Assembly (NCBI GenBank): GCA_949283655.1
Contig: CASDTH010000026.1
Coordinates: 1-64,000, forward strand
Direction of reading: 5' to 3'
DNA length: 64,000 bases
DNA from: an uncultured bacterium
GTDB lineage: Bacteria; Bacillota; Clostridia; Oscillospirales; Acutalibacteraceae
In this document: positions 54,734-63,651 of the stretch, piece after piece
Layout: each line of letters begins with the position of its first letter
Numbering within the stretch: the first letter of the stretch is position 1
Notes under the pieces: generated by a model
The model's input: the letters and a program-made list of their open reading frames with translations, nothing else
Told to the model about the DNA's origin: nothing
Databases searched by the model: none
Program-made: the position numbers and the translations under genes

Positions 54734-55966
54734 TTAAACTGACGCCCCTGCAAGGTGGCCTGTGGAAAACGCAATTTGCAGGTTGAAGCCGCCCGTATAG
54801 CCATCCACATCGATCAGCTCCCCTGCAAAGAAAAGGCCCGGCAATACTTTAGACTGCATTGTTTTGGCATCAATCTGCTTTGTGCTCACACCACCTGAGG
54901 TGACCACCGCCTCCTCAATGGGACGAAAGCCCGTCACAGTAAGCGGCAGATCCTTTATCAGCTCTGCCAGCCGCCTTCTCATCTCCCGGGTGACCTGGTT
55001 CACCTTCAGCCCCGGCGCAATGCCGGACAGGCGGACGATCACCGGAATGAGCTTGCGCGGCAGCAACTCACCCAAAGAATTTGCAAAAACGCGGTTGGCA
55101 TTCTTCAGAAAATCGCGCTGTAAACGGGCATCCAGCTGCTTTTCATCCAGCGCGGGCTTTAAATCGATGTGCACCTCGTATTTTCCCCGCCGCATTTCCC
55201 GCATATGCGCGCTCGCGCTGAGAATTACAGGGCCGGAGAGCCCAAAATGGGTAAACATCAGCTCGCCAAAATCCTCATACACAACGCGGTAGGTATCCGC
55301 ATCGCGCACGGTGATGGCGATATTCTTCAGCGCCAGGCCCTGCAGCTCGCTGCACCAGCCCTCATGCGCCTCCAACGGCACCAGAGAGGGGCGGGGCTCT
55401 ATCATCGTATGCCCGGCCTGCCGCGCCAATGCGTAGCCATCCCCTGTGGAGCCCGTGCCTGGGTAAGAGAGTCCGCCGGTGGCAAGCAGTACCTTCGGCG
55501 CCAGGAACTGCTCCCCCTCCTGCGTCTGCACGCCGGAGAGCCGCCCTCCCTCCAGGATGAGACGTGTAGCGCGCCCTTGCGTCAAGGTGGCGTTCGGATG
55601 CGCCGCATACCGGCAGAGCGCATCCACAATATCCACCGCCCGGTCGGATACCGGGAAGACACGGTTCCCTCGCTCAATCTTCAGCGGGACGCCCTGCTCC
55701 TCAAAAAAGTCCATGGTATCCGCAGGCATAAAGCGTGAAAACGCGCCGTATAAAAACCGGCCGTTGACCGGCACATTGGCGATTAAATCATTGAGCAGGC
55801 TGCACGCATTGGTCACGTTACAACGGCCCTTGCCCGTAATCATCACCTTCCTGGCCGGCCGGGGGTTGCGCTCCAGCAGCAACACCCGCCTGCCATTTCG
55901 CGCAGCGGTGCCGGCAGCCATCAGCCCGGCCGCGCCCGCGCCCACCACGATCACATCATTCTTCAT
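54734..55966 (-). CDS. FAD-dependent oxidoreductase, HI0933/BaiN-like
   Basis: 410 aa. Dinucleotide site VIVVGAGAAGLMAAGTAARNG and the family marker KVMITGKGRCNVTN, with a second nucleotide block GLFFAGELIDVDGYTGGFNLQIAFSTG. This family includes BaiN of bile-acid metabolism, but most members sit, as here, beside cmk and plsC and have unknown roles. The ATG at 55966 overlaps the regulator gene by 11 bases. Confidence 0.9.
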   Translation of the reverse strand: MKNDVIVVGAGAAGLMAAGTAARNGRRVLLLERNPRPARKVMITGKGRCNVTNACSLLNDLIANVPVNGRFLYGAFSRFMPADTMDFFEEQGVPLKIERGNRVFPVSDRAVDIVDALCRYAAHPNATLTQGRATRLILEGGRLSGVQTQEGEQFLAPKVLLATGGLSYPGTGSTGDGYALARQAGHTMIEPRPSLVPLEAHEGWCSELQGLALKNIAITVRDADTYRVVYEDFGELMFTHFGLSGPVILSASAHMREMRRGKYEVHIDLKPALDEKQLDARLQRDFLKNANRVFANSLGELLPRKLIPVIVRLSGIAPGLKVNQVTREMRRRLAELIKDLPLTVTGFRPIEEAVVTSGGVSTKQIDAKTMQSKVLPGLFFAGELIDVDGYTGGFNLQIAFSTGHLAGASV

Positions 55967-56837
55967 CTTCGTGGGCTTCCTCCACCTTCTCATACACCTG
56001 GTATTCATCCCAGATCTCTTCGAGCTTATTGAAATTCTCTGACACCTCGCCCCTTCGGCTGAGCGTTGCGGTTACAATCAGGGCATTGACAAGGCTCAGC
56101 GGCGCGACGAGCGAATCTACAAAGGACGCCATATCGCTGCGCGCAACCAATAGATACTCAGCAAACGGGGCGATTGGGGAATAGGCACTGTCTGTAATAG
56201 ACAGAATCGTCGCCCCCCGGTCACTAATAAAGCGCAGGGCATTGATTGTCTGTTTGGAGTAGCGTGGAAAGCTGATAGCGATGCACACATCCCGCTCATC
56301 GATGCGGAACATCTGCTCAAAAATCTCGCTTGCGCTCGCCGTATCGACCAGCACAACATTATCATAGACCAAATTGAAATAAAACGCCAGGAAGCTTGCA
56401 ATTGCGGCAGAACTGCGCACACCCAGAATATAGATCTTTCGCGCAGTGTTAATTGCATCCACCGCCTTGTGGAAATCCCCGCGCGAGGTCTGCTCCAGCG
56501 TGGCGCGTATCATCTCCATATCGCTGGTGAGCACCTTCTCGAGGATATCATCCTCCCCCATCCGGCTGCTAGTGACCTCCATGCGCTGCACACTGGTAAG
56601 CTTGCTGCGAATCATCTCCTGCAACGCCTTTTGCAGCTCGGGGTAGCCCTCAAAGCCAAGCTCTGTGGCAAAGCGCACCACCGTAGATTCGCTGACCCCT
56701 ACCGTTTCACCCAGGCGAGACGCCGTCATAAAGGCCGCTTTTTCATAATGCTCCCGGATAAAGCCGGCAATCCGCTTATGCCCCTTGGAAAGCGACGGAT
56801 ACAGGCTCTCCATCCTCGTTAGCAGCGATTTTTTCAT
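55956..56837 (-). CDS. MurR/RpiR family transcriptional regulator
   Basis: 293 aa: N-terminal HTH_6 domain (ASRLGETVGVSESTVVRFATELGFEGYPEL) and C-terminal SIS domain (IYILGVRSSAAIASFLAFY; ISFPRYSKQTINAL) that binds a phosphosugar. It is first in the operon with the BaiN-like gene, cmk, plsC and ispH-rpsA, an odd partner for these housekeeping genes. The ATG at 56837 follows ggagggggg. Confidence 0.92.
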   Translation of the reverse strand: MKKSLLTRMESLYPSLSKGHKRIAGFIREHYEKAAFMTASRLGETVGVSESTVVRFATELGFEGYPELQKALQEMIRSKLTSVQRMEVTSSRMGEDDILEKVLTSDMEMIRATLEQTSRGDFHKAVDAINTARKIYILGVRSSAAIASFLAFYFNLVYDNVVLVDTASASEIFEQMFRIDERDVCIAISFPRYSKQTINALRFISDRGATILSITDSAYSPIAPFAEYLLVARSDMASFVDSLVAPLSLVNALIVTATLSRRGEVSENFNKLEEIWDEYQVYEKVEEAHEDEE

Positions 56838-56920
56838 AGGGCGCCCCCCTCCTGTACAACGCAAAATAAACCTCCCGCTCCGCACAATGCCCGGGCAAAG
56901 CAGGAAAACCCATTGTTCTT

Positions 56921-56949
56921 ATCTTATTCCGGCGGCGGTTTGAAGTCAA
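56921..56949 (-). promoter_or_regulatory. Promoter of the regulator-cmk-ispH operon
   Basis: On the minus strand ttgact (56944-56949), 17 bases, taagat (56921-56926). Confidence 0.75.
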
Positions 56950-57029
56950 GCATAAATGCATTTTTTCGTGGCCGCTCCTGCACCGGGGGCAGCGTTTCCA
57001 CGCACGCGCACCGGCCTTGCAAAGCAAAA

Positions 57030-57056
57030 AGCAGGGCTCCACCCGCGCGGAGCCCC
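57030..57056 (-). terminator. Terminator of the membrane protein-DnaJ-like-DUF5685 operon
   Basis: gggctcc (57033-57048 arms) hairpin gggctccacccgcgcggag followed on the minus strand by tgctttttgc. Confidence 0.75.
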
Positions 57057-57086
57057 GCGCCAGAGAGCGCCCTGCTCATGCCCAGT

Positions 57087-57629
57087 TTATTTAAAAAGCC
57101 GCCGGAACGTTTTGCGCCAGCGCTGTAAATAAGCGCCGATCACCCGCGTTAAAGCGATATCATACACCAAAAAGACCACATTGCCCATTCCCAAAAGAAT
57201 CGGAACAGCGTACTGGCCGAATTCCTCCATCTCATCCAGAGGAATGCCAAACGCGAAAATAATAACAACATAGGCCAGCACAACGGCGGCGTTAAAAATC
57301 AAAAACTTGACCACCCACTCCAGCCAGCGCGGGAGCCGGCTCTCCAAATAGGATTTGACGACCGGGTAATAACCAAAAAAAGCGGCATACATCATAGCGG
57401 CTTCCTTATCCGCCACCACGAGCAGGGAGAGAATGCTCACCGCCGCATATACACACAGCGCCCATTTCGGGCCGATCTCCAGCACCATCAGAATCAATAG
57501 CGCCCCTGCAAGCGCCGGAAGCGCAAAGGTCAGGAAAGGGATCACACCCGTCAGAAACATCAAAACGACCGAAAGCGCCGTTAAAATACCGCCGAAGGCG
57601 GTTTTGGAGCTCTGTTTCATCCCTGCCAT
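57087..57629 (-). CDS. Polytopic membrane protein, ECF S-component-like
   Basis: 180 aa with about five TM helices (TALSVVLMFLTGVIPFLTFALPALAGALLILMVL; FLIFNAAVVLAYVVIIFAFG). The early KTAFGGILTALSVV segment resembles substrate-binding S components of ECF vitamin transporters, without a clear ligand. It is third in an operon with the J-like and DUF5685 genes. The ATG at 57629 has ggggggcg 9 bases upstream; the longer frame reads into the previous gene. Confidence 0.7.
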   Translation of the reverse strand: MAGMKQSSKTAFGGILTALSVVLMFLTGVIPFLTFALPALAGALLILMVLEIGPKWALCVYAAVSILSLLVVADKEAAMMYAAFFGYYPVVKSYLESRLPRWLEWVVKFLIFNAAVVLAYVVIIFAFGIPLDEMEEFGQYAVPILLGMGNVVFLVYDIALTRVIGAYLQRWRKTFRRLFK

Positions 57630-57684
57630 CAGCGTGCGCCCCCCTTCCATATAGCCGGAACCACCAGCAAAGCTTCGGTCCAAT

Positions 57685-58302
57685 TCAGCAACACGGCGTC
57701 CCGTCCACACCGCAGCAGTCGCACAGGCAATCCGCACACATCAGCCCTGTGCAAATATCGCATGCACTGCAACCGCCCGCACCCGCACGGGGCGCGCGGT
57801 ACCCCCCCGCTCGGGGATTGCTGACCTGGCGGAATGCCGCCTGATACTCCGCATTGCCCGGCTCCATCTGGCAGGCTGTGCGGTAGTTTTTGGTGGCCTC
57901 CTCCAGCCAACCGCGCTTATACTGCACGGTACCCTTGAGGAAATACCACTCCGCCCCACGCGCCTGCGGAGGAATACCATCCAGCAAGGTCTCCGCATCG
58001 TCAATCCGGTTGGCGTTGATTTTGGAGCGGATATCCCCCAGGGAGGAAGCACCGCCATAGCCGCTGCCCGCATAGCCGGCTGAATAGCCGCTCTGCGCGG
58101 GGCCCGACTGGCTGCGACGCATGGCGATAATCGCATCGTAAGCGTTATTGATCTCCTCCATCTTTTTGGAGGCCATATCCGCCAACGGGCTGTTTTCATA
58201 GTTTTCCGACTGATACTTGCGCGCAAGCACCCGGTAAGCCTCCCTCACCTGCTCATCGGTTGCGTCCGGTGTGATATTTAAAATCTGATAAGGATCCTTC
58301 AT
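57685..58302 (-). CDS. DnaJ-like protein without HPD, with cysteine-rich tail
   Basis: 205 aa. Residues 1-60 fit a J domain (DPYQILNITPDATDEQVREAYR), but the HPD tripeptide needed to stimulate DnaK ATPase is replaced (KYQSENYENS), so it is a J-like protein. A Gly/Ser/Tyr linker, a short TPR-like part (EWYFLKGTVQYKRGWLEEA) and a tail with nine Cys (CSACDICTGLMCADCLC) follow, possibly binding metal. The ATG at 58302 has an aaaggg site 11 bases upstream. Confidence 0.88.
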   Translation of the reverse strand: MKDPYQILNITPDATDEQVREAYRVLARKYQSENYENSPLADMASKKMEEINNAYDAIIAMRRSQSGPAQSGYSAGYAGSGYGGASSLGDIRSKINANRIDDAETLLDGIPPQARGAEWYFLKGTVQYKRGWLEEATKNYRTACQMEPGNAEYQAAFRQVSNPRAGGYRAPRAGAGGCSACDICTGLMCADCLCDCCGVDGTPCC

Positions 58303-58407
58303 AACAATAACCATCCCTTTCGCAAACGATAAACAAACCCGGGCGCCTGGAATCCGCTTTGCCAGGGTGGGACATCTCAACCTGCCAAATGAAGTAGCGT
58401 CAGGGCA

Positions 58408-59289
58408 TCAGCGCTTCTGCTGCGGCGCCTCGAGCACCTGCTTTTGCACCTCAAGCAGCCCGTCCGTCAAAATATTGCGCAAGATCGCGTCGAACCGTTG
58501 TGCTTCCAATAGCTCATAGGCCCGCGTAGCCTCCGCCGCCGTTCGTAATAGAGCCTCCTGTGCCTTTTGCCTGGCCGCCTGCACGGCTTCAGCATTCCCC
58601 TGCTGAATTTGCAAAGCATAAATATAGGGATTATAATCCCCAAATCGCAAATCATTGGTTAGATCATCAGCCGCATCAATCAAATAAACCCACCGGCCGA
58701 TGCAATAGCCCAACCGGTCGAGCACCCGCCGGGCATCTTCTGTAGGAGCATCCATGGAGAAGAGCGCAGCCAGCGCTCTCGCCGTGGGGTCCGCCGCACG
58801 GTCGATGATCTCACAGCGCGCCTCTTCCAGCGCCGCCTGCTCTTCCATCATGCGGGCGACAACCGCTTCCACCCCGGGATAGCGTTTCTTCGCTTTATTA
58901 TGCGCGAGCGCAGCGGCAGGATACAACAGCCTGGAGGCCAGCTTCTGCCAAAAACCGCCGTCGTGCAGATTGTCGCGCAGCTTATAATAGGTCATGATCA
59001 CAGCAGCGCCCGCTACAAACGAAAAGCTCTCCCCGCCGCCGGAGCAGGCATGACATTTTGCCAAGGGATTAAAGGGACAGCGCGCCTTATGAAACCCGGG
59101 GCAGCAATCTGCCACAGACAACCGCAGCAGCGCGGCAAACGTAAAATCATAGCTGAGCGTCAGCCGGGCAAATAATCCATATTCCCGGCCAAGCGTTTTG
59201 CACAGGGAGCAATAAACGGCCTTATACTGCTCGTAATCCCGCACCTTTAATTCGGGCTTATACGCTTTCACATAGCCAAACACCCGCAC
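58408..59289 (-). CDS. DUF5685 family protein
   Basis: 293 aa, helical, soluble or peripheral. N-terminal MRVFGYVKAYKPELKVRDYEQYKAVYCSLCKTLG and a Cys cluster (CCPGFHKARC, AKCHAC) are characteristic as I remember the family; YLIDAADDLTNDLRFGDYNPYI carries an Asp-rich segment reminiscent of prenyl synthases. Function is unknown. It is first in the operon with the J-like and membrane protein genes, a recurring set in Clostridia. Confidence 0.82.
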   Translation of the reverse strand: MRVFGYVKAYKPELKVRDYEQYKAVYCSLCKTLGREYGLFARLTLSYDFTFAALLRLSVADCCPGFHKARCPFNPLAKCHACSGGGESFSFVAGAAVIMTYYKLRDNLHDGGFWQKLASRLLYPAAALAHNKAKKRYPGVEAVVARMMEEQAALEEARCEIIDRAADPTARALAALFSMDAPTEDARRVLDRLGYCIGRWVYLIDAADDLTNDLRFGDYNPYIYALQIQQGNAEAVQAARQKAQEALLRTAAEATRAYELLEAQRFDAILRNILTDGLLEVQKQVLEAPQQKR

Positions 59290-59356
59290 GCCTCCGCCTA
59301 AATCATACCCGGGCAGCCGCTTCTTTTTTTACCCTGCGTGCCCCAGCTTTTTCTTT

Positions 59357-59385
59357 ATTGTAGTCGAAGCCAATTTTGATTGCAA
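59357..59385 (-). promoter_or_regulatory. Promoter of the DUF5685 operon
   Basis: On the minus strand ttgcaa (59380-59385), 17 bases, tacaat (59357-59362). Confidence 0.7.
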
Positions 59386-59514
59386 TGAATATATTGTAAA
59401 TTTTCGGCGCTCCCACCTATCTTCAAAAGTGTAAAGTGATTTTTTTGAAATTCAATTACGCCCTCGCGCCGGAGGGGGAGCCGGAGATTGGCTTACAACC
59501 CGCCGGCGCAGTAA

Positions 59515-59553
59515 GCCTGCCCTGCGCCCCATCAACTGGGGCGCAGGGCAGGC
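59515..59553 (-). terminator. Hairpin after the metallophosphoesterase gene
   Basis: A 16-base perfect stem (gcctgccctgcgcccc with its complement). There is little T run, so strength is uncertain. Nothing else is seen in 59390-59514. Confidence 0.65.
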
Positions 59554-59567
59554 GGCTTTGCGTATGA

Positions 59568-61232
59568 TTATTTTCCGGCCTCTGCGATTTGTTTTCCATA
59601 CCGCACCTGATTGACCAGGAATCCAATCCCCAGTGCAACCAACAGCACGGGCAGCAAGACAAGCAGGCAGAGCACGGTAATCACAACAATGGGGAGGCCC
59701 TTCCGGCTGGGGCGGACGGTATCCGCCGCCTGTTCCGGCACAGGGAGCGGCCGTGCCCTGCGCGTTGCCTCCCGCGCTTTTACGGCAGCCGGGTCATCCG
59801 GAGACGCTACCGGATAAACCGGCAAAACTGCTTTTTCATCGCAAATACCAGCGTTATAAAGCAGCGGCTCCACAAGCGACCGGACGCTATCCACACCCTT
59901 AATCAGCTTCCCAAGCCGGATATGCAGCACACGCAGCACAGAATCAATAATATTCAGCACGCCGCATGTAATTTTGTAATGGGGCGTATCAGGCGTATAG
60001 GGCGCATCCCCGCCATATAGGCTGAGCACCAGTGAAATGATAAAATCCAGCACCTTTTCCTCCCGGATAGCTGCATAGTCCGCTTTGGAAAGGCCTGTCT
60101 CCGCGCGCGTCCAGTTCCCGACCGTCCCGATTTTCAGGCGTGCAAGCAGCCTGGCAGGGCCTTTGATGAGCCAGCCGATGCGGTAGCTGAGCTTTTTTTT
60201 CACGCTGAATGCCGTGGCCATATTGGCAAAGCGGTCGGTATCCTCGCCTGCGGCCAGAATCACATCCCGGATCATGCCGATGAACTGATCGGTAAAATGC
60301 TCCTGCAATGTTTTTTCGCCCAGATCGAGCGCCACCGGCTCGGTAATCAAATCTGTGGAGAGGCGCACCTCGCCCGCAGCGGGATCAAGGGTCAACTGCC
60401 GGATCGTGCCTGGATACCCGCAGAGAGCCGGTGTACTCAAATCATAAAACAGATTGCCTTTTTCGCTCACAGCATAAGAGACATCCTGCATATGCGTATG
60501 GCCTGTGAGCATGAACTGGATGCCAAGATCTGCAAACTCCTGCACGCGCCGGGCATGATCGCCCATCATATCCCCGGCCCCGATGATGGAATAAAACGGG
60601 GAAGGCGACAGCATGGGATGGTGCGTCATGGCAATGATAAACTGCCCCTCCTCCCGCGCCTTGCGGGCCTGCTGCGCAATCCACTGGAAGCACTCGTCGG
60701 AAAAGCCACTTTTCCCCGCGCCATTGGAGTCATCGTTGAGGGCAAACAGGCGGTAACCTTCCGCTAACTGCACAATATAGCTCATGCTCTCCCGATGCAC
60801 GGCAAGCGCCTCGTCCGGGCCAAAGGGGCGGTAGAGCTCCCATAGCTCCTCCCGGCGCAGGGCGGGCACCTGGATTTTTTCATCTCCGGCATAGCCCTCC
60901 GTCTCCCCGGATTCCTGATAATCATGCGTGGAGGTGAGCACGTAAACACGCTTGCCGGCATCCTTCAGCCTGCGCAGCAGGGCCAGGCATTCCCTGTGGC
61001 TATCCACTTCGCCGTTATTCGTCGTATCCCCGGAGAGCAGCACAATCTCGCTGCGCTGATCCTTCGCAATCTGCCGGAATGCCGCCTCGAGCACCTCCGG
61101 GCAATCGGCGAGTAGCTTCTGACTTTTCGCGTTGGCAAAATCGTACGCTTTGCCGGAAACCCCGGTTTTTTTTGAATAATAATGAATATCAGAAATAACC
61201 GTCAGATGCAAGGGCTTCTGATGCTTTTCCAT
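59568..61232 (-). CDS. Membrane-anchored calcineurin-like metallophosphoesterase
   Basis: 554 aa. The N-terminal phosphoesterase has all metal motifs: VISDIHYYS, LLSGDTTNNGE, LNDDSN, MTHHP and LTGHTHMQD. A helical middle part follows, and the C-terminus has one TM helix (VVITVLCLLVLLPVLLVALGIGFLV) with a short basic end. With no signal peptide, the catalytic domain probably faces the cytoplasm. The substrate is unknown. The ATG at 61232 follows aggaggga. Confidence 0.88.
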   Translation of the reverse strand: MEKHQKPLHLTVISDIHYYSKKTGVSGKAYDFANAKSQKLLADCPEVLEAAFRQIAKDQRSEIVLLSGDTTNNGEVDSHRECLALLRRLKDAGKRVYVLTSTHDYQESGETEGYAGDEKIQVPALRREELWELYRPFGPDEALAVHRESMSYIVQLAEGYRLFALNDDSNGAGKSGFSDECFQWIAQQARKAREEGQFIIAMTHHPMLSPSPFYSIIGAGDMMGDHARRVQEFADLGIQFMLTGHTHMQDVSYAVSEKGNLFYDLSTPALCGYPGTIRQLTLDPAAGEVRLSTDLITEPVALDLGEKTLQEHFTDQFIGMIRDVILAAGEDTDRFANMATAFSVKKKLSYRIGWLIKGPARLLARLKIGTVGNWTRAETGLSKADYAAIREEKVLDFIISLVLSLYGGDAPYTPDTPHYKITCGVLNIIDSVLRVLHIRLGKLIKGVDSVRSLVEPLLYNAGICDEKAVLPVYPVASPDDPAAVKAREATRRARPLPVPEQAADTVRPSRKGLPIVVITVLCLLVLLPVLLVALGIGFLVNQVRYGKQIAEAGK

Positions 61233-61241
61233 ATGCTCCCT

Positions 61242-61300
61242 CCTGATTCCAGTTGATAAAATCAGTATACCGGCCCGGGAGAACTCTGTCAAGAAATGCC
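61242..61300 (-). promoter_or_regulatory. Promoter module, copy A (metallophosphoesterase gene)
   Basis: On the minus strand ttgaca (61287-61292), 17 bases, tatact (61264-61269), about 30 bases before the ATG. The 59-base segment matches 63652-63710 at 45 of 59 positions with no gaps, including bases outside the promoter boxes. Confidence 0.88.
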
Positions 61301-61420
61301 GCAAACGTTTTCGTTCGTAAGCCGTCCACACAAAACCACTGATCGCCATGCTCGGATAAGGAGACCAGCCCGCAATGAGGAATTCCCCATTGCGGGCTGT
61401 CTATATTTTGGTTGTATCTC

Positions 61421-62797
61421 TTATTCATACACTTTAGGAAGATACTGGAAGCCTTTTTGCAGTTGTTCGTCAGTCGGTATGTTATCGCTCATAGTCCGGT
61501 CAAAATAGGACGCATAAGCCGCCATATCAAAATACCCGGTGCCCGTCAGGCCGAAAAGAATCGTCTTCGCCTCGCCGGATTCCTTGCATCTGAGCGCCTC
61601 CTCCATTGCCGCATGGATCGCATGGGAGGATTCCGGTGCGGGCAGAATTCCCTCGCAGCGCGCAAACTGAACGGCAGCTTCAAACACGCTGGTCTGCTCC
61701 ACAGCACGCGCTTCGTCCAAATAGCCGTCATGATAGAGCTTGGAAAGGATTGGGGACATGCCGTGATAGCGCAGACCGCCCGCATGGTTCGGCGAGGGCT
61801 GGAATTCACAGCCGAGCGTATACATCTTGGCAAGCGGCGTCACCCTGCCGGTATCGCAAAAATCATAGGCATACTTGCCGCGCGTCAGAGACGGGCAGGA
61901 AGCAGGCTCCACAGCGATGAAATAAGGCTTTGCCCTGCCGGTGAGGCGATCCTGCATAAAAGGAGCAATCAGGCCGCCGAGGTTGGAGCCGCCGCCCGCA
62001 CAGCCGATGACGATATCGGGATACTCATCATACATCTCCAGCGCCATTTTGGCCTCCAGGCCGATGACGGACTGATGCAGGACCACCTGATTGAGCACAG
62101 AGCCGAGCACGTAGCGCGTGCCGGGTGTGGACACCGCCTTTTCCACCGCCTCCGAAATGGCGCAACCCAACGAGCCGCCCGTGCCGGGGAATTTTGCCAG
62201 AATATCGCGCCCAACCTTCGTCGTATCGCTTGGGCTGGGAATGATATCGGCACCGAAGGTTTCAATGATCGATTTGCGGTAAGGCTTCTGATTGAAGCTC
62301 GTTTTGACCATGTAAACAGTCAGCGGGATGTGAAAATACGCACATGCCATGGAGAGCGCCGTGCCCCACTGGCCCGCCCCCGTTTCCGTCGTCAGCCCGG
62401 TCAGGCCCTGCTTTTTTGCATAATAGGCCTGTGCAATAGCAGAATTTAGTTTATGGCTGCCAGAGGTGTTGTTGCCCTCAAATTTGCAGTAAATCTTCGC
62501 AGGCGTGCCCAGCTCCTTTTCCAGATTATAGGCACGGATCAGCGGAGAGGGGCGGAAGGTCTTGTAATATTCCACAATCTCATCCGGGATATCGATATAC
62601 CGGGTGGTGGAATCAAACTCCTGCTGCGCAAGCTCCTCGCAGAAGATGGGGTACAGTTCCTCCAGCTTCAGGGGTTGCATCGTCCCCGGGTTTAAAAACG
62701 GAGCCGGCTGCTCCTTCATATCGGCGCGCAGATTATACCACTGGCGCGGGATCCTCTCCTCCGGCAGATAAATACGGTACGGTACGTGCTTTGACAT
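61421..62797 (-). CDS. trpB: TrpB2-type tryptophan synthase beta chain
   Basis: 458 aa, the long TrpB2 form. The PLP lysine is in NNTSGSHKLNSAIAQAYY, the phosphate cup in GCAGGGSNLGG, and TETGAGQWGTALSMACAYF and HAGGLRYHGMSP are TrpB2-specific. It joins indole and serine to make tryptophan. No trpA or other trp gene is nearby, so it may salvage free indole or work with a distant TrpA. A Trp-type T-box controls it. An inverted repeat (61367-61398) lies past the stop. Confidence 0.94.
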   Translation of the reverse strand: MSKHVPYRIYLPEERIPRQWYNLRADMKEQPAPFLNPGTMQPLKLEELYPIFCEELAQQEFDSTTRYIDIPDEIVEYYKTFRPSPLIRAYNLEKELGTPAKIYCKFEGNNTSGSHKLNSAIAQAYYAKKQGLTGLTTETGAGQWGTALSMACAYFHIPLTVYMVKTSFNQKPYRKSIIETFGADIIPSPSDTTKVGRDILAKFPGTGGSLGCAISEAVEKAVSTPGTRYVLGSVLNQVVLHQSVIGLEAKMALEMYDEYPDIVIGCAGGGSNLGGLIAPFMQDRLTGRAKPYFIAVEPASCPSLTRGKYAYDFCDTGRVTPLAKMYTLGCEFQPSPNHAGGLRYHGMSPILSKLYHDGYLDEARAVEQTSVFEAAVQFARCEGILPAPESSHAIHAAMEEALRCKESGEAKTILFGLTGTGYFDMAAYASYFDRTMSDNIPTDEQLQKGFQYLPKVYE

Positions 62798-62820
62798 GGC
62801 GATGGCCCCTTTCTAAAAGA

Positions 62821-63125
62821 AAATAAAAAAAATAAAAACTCCTGCCCCTCACGATCTGTAAGGGACAGGAGTTGTCAGCAAAACAAATCCCCTGCGGTAC
62901 CACCCAAATTGACGCAAACGCGCCCGCTCGCTTCGCGCACCAGCATGCGCGCCCCTGTTGATAACGGATGGGGTCTCCCGGCGGCAACTACTTGGCTTTC
63001 ACCTTTCGGGCCGCCCTCATGAGTCCATTCACATAACGCCTGCCTGCCATGCTCCCACCAATGCACAGCTCTCTGAAAAGCGGTGTGACATGCTACTACT
63101 CTCAATCACCGGTTTCAAATATTAG
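62821..63125 (-). promoter_or_regulatory. T-box leader (tryptophan) of trpB2
   Basis: On the minus strand: stem I starts gagagtagtagc, then the likely specifier TGG (63025-63027, in gtgaatggactcatg), the T-box sequence gggtggtaccgcagg (62891-62905) and a terminator hairpin (62837-62873) followed by a long T-rich run. TGG is the only Trp codon, which agrees with the gene downstream. Confidence 0.92.
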
Positions 63126-63130
63126 TGAGA

Positions 63131-63159
63131 ATTATAACACGAAGCAAAGCGGGTGTCAA
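63131..63159 (-). promoter_or_regulatory. Perfect-consensus promoter of the trpB2 T-box transcript
   Basis: On the minus strand ttgaca (63154-63159), 17 bases, tataat (63131-63136). Confidence 0.92.
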
Positions 63160-63221
63160 GCGTTTTCAGCATGGCAACCCACGGATTTCTCCTGAAGCGC
63201 AATCCATGCAAAACTCCCCAT

Positions 63222-63617
63222 TCACCCTTTGAGATTTTCCGCCTTCAATTGCATTTTGATCCAGAAGGCAATCCACGCAAGTAGAAGAAGGGATAAGAGA
63301 AACGACTGATACCGAAATACGGCATCCACATTGGGAAGGTCTATCCAAAAGACCAGCAGAAGAAAAGCCGCCCAAAACAGAATCGCTGCTATGGAAACAG
63401 CCTTCAGCAGGAAGGGAATGCGGTTTCCCCTGGCACAGACCAAGGAGTAAACCACAACCGACAGGCTGCTCACCGGCACAGCCCACATACCAATGAAAAA
63501 GAAAGCGTCGTCATAGGATACCAGCCGCGGCACGAGATAGGCCAGCGCCACAAAGGCCGTATAGCAAAACGCCAGCACGGAAAACGCCAAGGCGGCTGAT
63601 TGAAGGGAACGTTTCAT
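63222..63617 (-). CDS. Small four-helix membrane protein
   Basis: 131 aa with four TM helices (AALAFSVLAFCYTAFVALAYLV; FFFIGMWAVPVSSLSVVVYSLV; AVSIAAILFWAAFLLLVFWI; FLLSLLLLAWIAFWI). No family is recognised. The ATG at 63617 has gagg about 10 bases upstream. It lies behind a promoter module that matches the one of the metallophosphoesterase gene. Confidence 0.72.
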   Translation of the reverse strand: MKRSLQSAALAFSVLAFCYTAFVALAYLVPRLVSYDDAFFFIGMWAVPVSSLSVVVYSLVCARGNRIPFLLKAVSIAAILFWAAFLLLVFWIDLPNVDAVFRYQSFLLSLLLLAWIAFWIKMQLKAENLKG

Positions 63618-63651
63618 ACATTTCAACCTCTTTTCTATATCCTGTGGCCGT

